Origin: an uncultured Clostridia bacterium | GTDB taxonomy: Bacteria; Bacillota; Clostridia; Oscillospirales; Acutalibacteraceae | Reading direction: 5' to 3' | Assembly: GCA_937888485.1 (NCBI GenBank) | Contig: CALAQQ010000102.1 | Span: forward strand, 1 to 6,654 | DNA length: 6,654 bases | In this document: in pieces, positions 4,256 to 6,654 of the stretch | How positions within the stretch are numbered: the first letter of the stretch is position 1 | Layout of the letters: each line of letters begins with the position of its first letter | Notes under the pieces: model-generated | Told to the model about the DNA's origin: nothing | The model's database searches: none | What the model saw: the letters and a program-made list of their open reading frames with translations, nothing else | Made by a program: the position numbers and the translations under genes

Positions 4256-6654
4256 ATGCTTGCAGGAAGACAAACCGAGCGAATGCTTTCAAAGCTCAGG
4301 AGATTTGAGAAAACTCTCAATCCCCTTTTGTTTAAAAACGTCATAACATTAGATAAAGTTCTTGCGTTTGAAACACAGGAAAGATATTACGAAATTCCGG
4401 ATGATTCTCTTTTCACTCCCGTCGAAAGCGGTTGGATTTGGGGAAATGAGGAATCATTTTGCTGGTTCAAGGCGGAATTCACCGTTCCCGAAGAGCTTGA
4501 AGGTAAGAATCTCTTCGTTATGCCCCACACCGAGGGTTATGAATCGCTTCTCTGGATAAACGGCAAACCTTTCGGCACATTTGCAACAAAGATTGTTTTC
4601 ACGGGTCACGGAAACCATTACTGCGGCCTCGTTAAAATGAACGTAAAAGCAGGCGAAAAAATTGAAATTGCGCTTGAGGTTTACGCAGGTCATTCTCATT
4701 ACGGCACTCAGCCTTTTCAGACTGACAGACTTCTCAAAGAATACAGATATCATTTTGACGGACTTGATATCTGCGTAAAAGATCCGCTTATAAATGATTT
4801 CTATTTTGATTTAAAAGTTATAAATGAACTTATTGAAACCCTTCCTGATACATCGTTCAGAAAGGGAGACCTCATAAACGCACTTTATGAGGTACATAAA
4901 AGAGTCTATTATTCGCCCGATGATATTGATGAAGAATCATTCAGAGAAGCAATTAAATCGGCATCTCCTTTCCTTAAAGAAGTTCTTGCCGTTAAAAACG
5001 GCCCCGAAGCGGCAAAGGTCGGAATAATCGGTCATTCGCATCTCGACACTGCATGGCTCTGGAAAGCTACCGAAACCATAAAAAAATGCGCAAGAACATA
5101 TTCAAATCAGCTTGCACTCATGGAGCAGTATCCCGAGCATTTATTCATGCAGAGCTCAGCTTGTCATTCAAACATGCTTCTTGAACATTATCCCGAGCTT
5201 TTTGAAAGAATCAAAGAAAAAGTTCTGGAGGGAAGATATGAGCCAAACGGCGGTGTTTGGGTTGAATGCGACTGCAACATCACCTCGGGCGAATCGATGA
5301 TAAGACAATTCCTCTGGGGTCAGCGTTTCACAAGGAAGCACTTCAATTATACCTCAAACTGCTTCTGGCTTCCCGATACCTTCGGCTACAGTGCCGCAAT
5401 TCCTCAGATTATGAAAGGCTGCAAGGTTGATTATTTCCTTACGACAAAAATCGACTGGAACGACGTTAACCATTTCCCCTATGACACATTCTATTGGCAG
5501 GGAATTGACGGCACAAAAGTATTCACACATTTCAACACAACCGCAGCATGGCCTGCACCAAAGGATTTCTATTATGCGGTCACAGGTGATGTGAAAGAAC
5601 ACCATACACTAAATGAGCGTAATGTTACAAGAATGCGTCTTGAAGCTTTCGGTCACGGTGACGGAGGCGGCGGTCCGCAGTTTGAAATGATTGAAACCGC
5701 AAGAAGAATCAAGGATCTCAACGGCTGTGCAAAGGCGGAATATATGAGGGTCGGCGATTTCATGCAGGAGCTGGAATCCGAAGCAAAGCATCCAAACACC
5801 TACACAGGCGAGCTTTATCTTGAGCTTCACAGAGGCACTCTCACCAATCAGCACAACATAAAACATAACAACAGAAAAGCAGAAATTGCACTTCATGACC
5901 TTGAGTTCCTGACGGTAAGCAAGGCTGTTAAAAACGGAGAAGTTGCAAAAGATGAAAAAATCCGTCCTCTTTATGAGGATTTACTTCTTAATCAGTTCCA
6001 CGATATTCTTCCCGGTACATGCATTAATTCGGCACATAATCTTTCACTTGAACAGACAAACAGGCTTCTTGAAACAGCAAATACTCTTATAAACGAAGCC
6101 GTTGCGGGTGACAGTGAATATGTTACATTCACAAACACACTTTCATTTGACAGATGTGACCCGATTTTCCTTGAATGCGAGGAAGGATATATTGCAGACT
6201 GTGAATGCAGACAGCAGACTTATAAAAACCTTGACGGTAAAAACATTCTTATTATCAGCGGTCTTGTTGTTCCCGCATTCTCAACCGTTAAAATCAGGCT
6301 TATTAAGGGAATTGCGGATAATAACAGTGAAATAACCGTTTCCGAAAACGGTATTTCCACTCCCTTTGCCGATATTAAATTCGACGAAAAAGGCTATATT
6401 GATTCGCTCGTTGACAAACGTGCAAACAGAGAAATCAGAGGTGACGGCTATCCTCTCAACGCCCTTATCACCGCAGAAGATATGCCTTCGGCATGGGACA
6501 ACTGGGATATCGATGCCGACCTCGACTGCAAACTCGCAGACAACTCTGTTCTCGTGAGCAGAGAAATCATTTCTCACGGTGCGGCAGCCGTTATCATCAG
6601 AAGCGAGTATAAAATCACAAAGAAATCAACCGTTATTCAGGATGCTTTCTATTT
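4256..6654 (+). CDS. GH38 alpha-mannosidase, Ams1/MAN2C1 type, C-terminus outside window
   Basis: The frame opens at ATG 4256, eight bases after AAAGGA, and is open for 799 codons to the right edge. GH38 enzymes are zinc- or cobalt-dependent retaining alpha-mannosidases. An N-terminal region of about 250 residues with a beta-sandwich look (WIWGNEESFCWFKAEF, MPHTEGYESLLWINGKPFG) precedes the catalytic barrel, as in the cytosolic Ams1/MAN2C1 branch and unlike the shorter MngB-type bacterial enzymes. Catalytic marks: GHSHLDTAWLW (259-269) with metal ligands H262 and D264, FWLPDTFGYS with nucleophile D374, FGHGDGGGGP (465-474), the middle-domain HRGT (525-528), and NQFHDILPGT with ligand H582 beside D583. 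All expected residues are present. Members of this branch are about 1,000-1,080 residues, so roughly 200-280 are missing. There is no signal peptide (MLAGRQTERMLSKLRR), so it probably acts in the cytoplasm on imported mannosides. It is transcribed divergently from the HTH gene. Its bond preference cannot be told. Confidence 0.96.
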   Translation, partial: MLAGRQTERMLSKLRRFEKTLNPLLFKNVITLDKVLAFETQERYYEIPDDSLFTPVESGWIWGNEESFCWFKAEFTVPEELEGKNLFVMPHTEGYESLLWINGKPFGTFATKIVFTGHGNHYCGLVKMNVKAGEKIEIALEVYAGHSHYGTQPFQTDRLLKEYRYHFDGLDICVKDPLINDFYFDLKVINELIETLPDTSFRKGDLINALYEVHKRVYYSPDDIDEESFREAIKSASPFLKEVLAVKNGPEAAKVGIIGHSHLDTAWLWKATETIKKCARTYSNQLALMEQYPEHLFMQSSACHSNMLLEHYPELFERIKEKVLEGRYEPNGGVWVECDCNITSGESMIRQFLWGQRFTRKHFNYTSNCFWLPDTFGYSAAIPQIMKGCKVDYFLTTKIDWNDVNHFPYDTFYWQGIDGTKVFTHFNTTAAWPAPKDFYYAVTGDVKEHHTLNERNVTRMRLEAFGHGDGGGGPQFEMIETARRIKDLNGCAKAEYMRVGDFMQELESEAKHPNTYTGELYLELHRGTLTNQHNIKHNNRKAEIALHDLEFLTVSKAVKNGEVAKDEKIRPLYEDLLLNQFHDILPGTCINSAHNLSLEQTNRLLETANTLINEAVAGDSEYVTFTNTLSFDRCDPIFLECEEGYIADCECRQQTYKNLDGKNILIISGLVVPAFSTVKIRLIKGIADNNSEITVSENGISTPFADIKFDEKGYIDSLVDKRANREIRGDGYPLNALITAEDMPSAWDNWDIDADLDCKLADNSVLVSREIISHGAAAVIIRSEYKITKKSTVIQDAFY

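Noticed and set aside
4362..6577. Several 60-100 residue frames on both strands within the mannosidase region
   Set aside because: All overlap the continuous GH38 frame, which carries every catalytic motif; these frames have no supporting start signals.

Overview
The window looks like chromosomal DNA of a low-to-moderate GC anaerobic Firmicute, most likely a gut clostridium of the Oscillospiraceae/Lachnospiraceae kind. This is inferred from strong AAGGAG-type ribosome binding sites, sigma-A-like promoters, the style of the glycosidases, an acidic helical-repeat surface protein fragment, and a small DUF6061-like protein, all typical of that group. No RNA gene, CRISPR array, insertion sequence or phage gene was recognised.

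Layout. Positions 1-2721 (minus strand) hold a two-gene operon read right to left: a sugar-1-phosphate nucleotidyltransferase-like protein (1813-2721), then, 65 bases downstream, a GH35 beta-galactosidase (1-1747) whose last residues run off the left edge. A good sigma-A promoter (2754-2782) lies just upstream. Positions 2929-3519 (plus strand) are an open frame without a start codon: the C-terminal end of a large acidic coiled-coil repeat protein, ending in a hydrophobic tail and followed by a strong intrinsic terminator (3549-3583). Positions 3590-4043 (minus strand) carry two small genes, a very short XRE-type helix-turn-helix protein that stops right after its DNA-recognition helix, and an 84-residue DUF6061-like protein. 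The short intergenic region 4044-4255 is dense with dyads and has divergent promoters. From 4256 to the right edge (plus strand) runs a GH38 alpha-mannosidase of the cytosolic Ams1/MAN2C1 type, cut off by the window after about 799 residues.

How the genes may work together. GH35 beta-galactosidase and GH38 alpha-mannosidase are both exo-acting enzymes without visible signal peptides, so they probably trim imported galactose- and mannose-containing oligosaccharides in the cytoplasm, for example pieces of N-glycans or plant galacto-/mannosides. The nucleotidyltransferase may activate one of the released sugars or serve cell-envelope glycan synthesis. The central 2.9-4.04 kb segment looks like a patch of remnants and small accessory genes lying between two carbohydrate loci.

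I do not see a convincing undescribed system. The points most worth checking are the decapitated repeat-protein gene, the miniature HTH protein with a dyad over its predicted transcription start, and an inverted repeat that could hide the ribosome binding site of the DUF6061-like gene.
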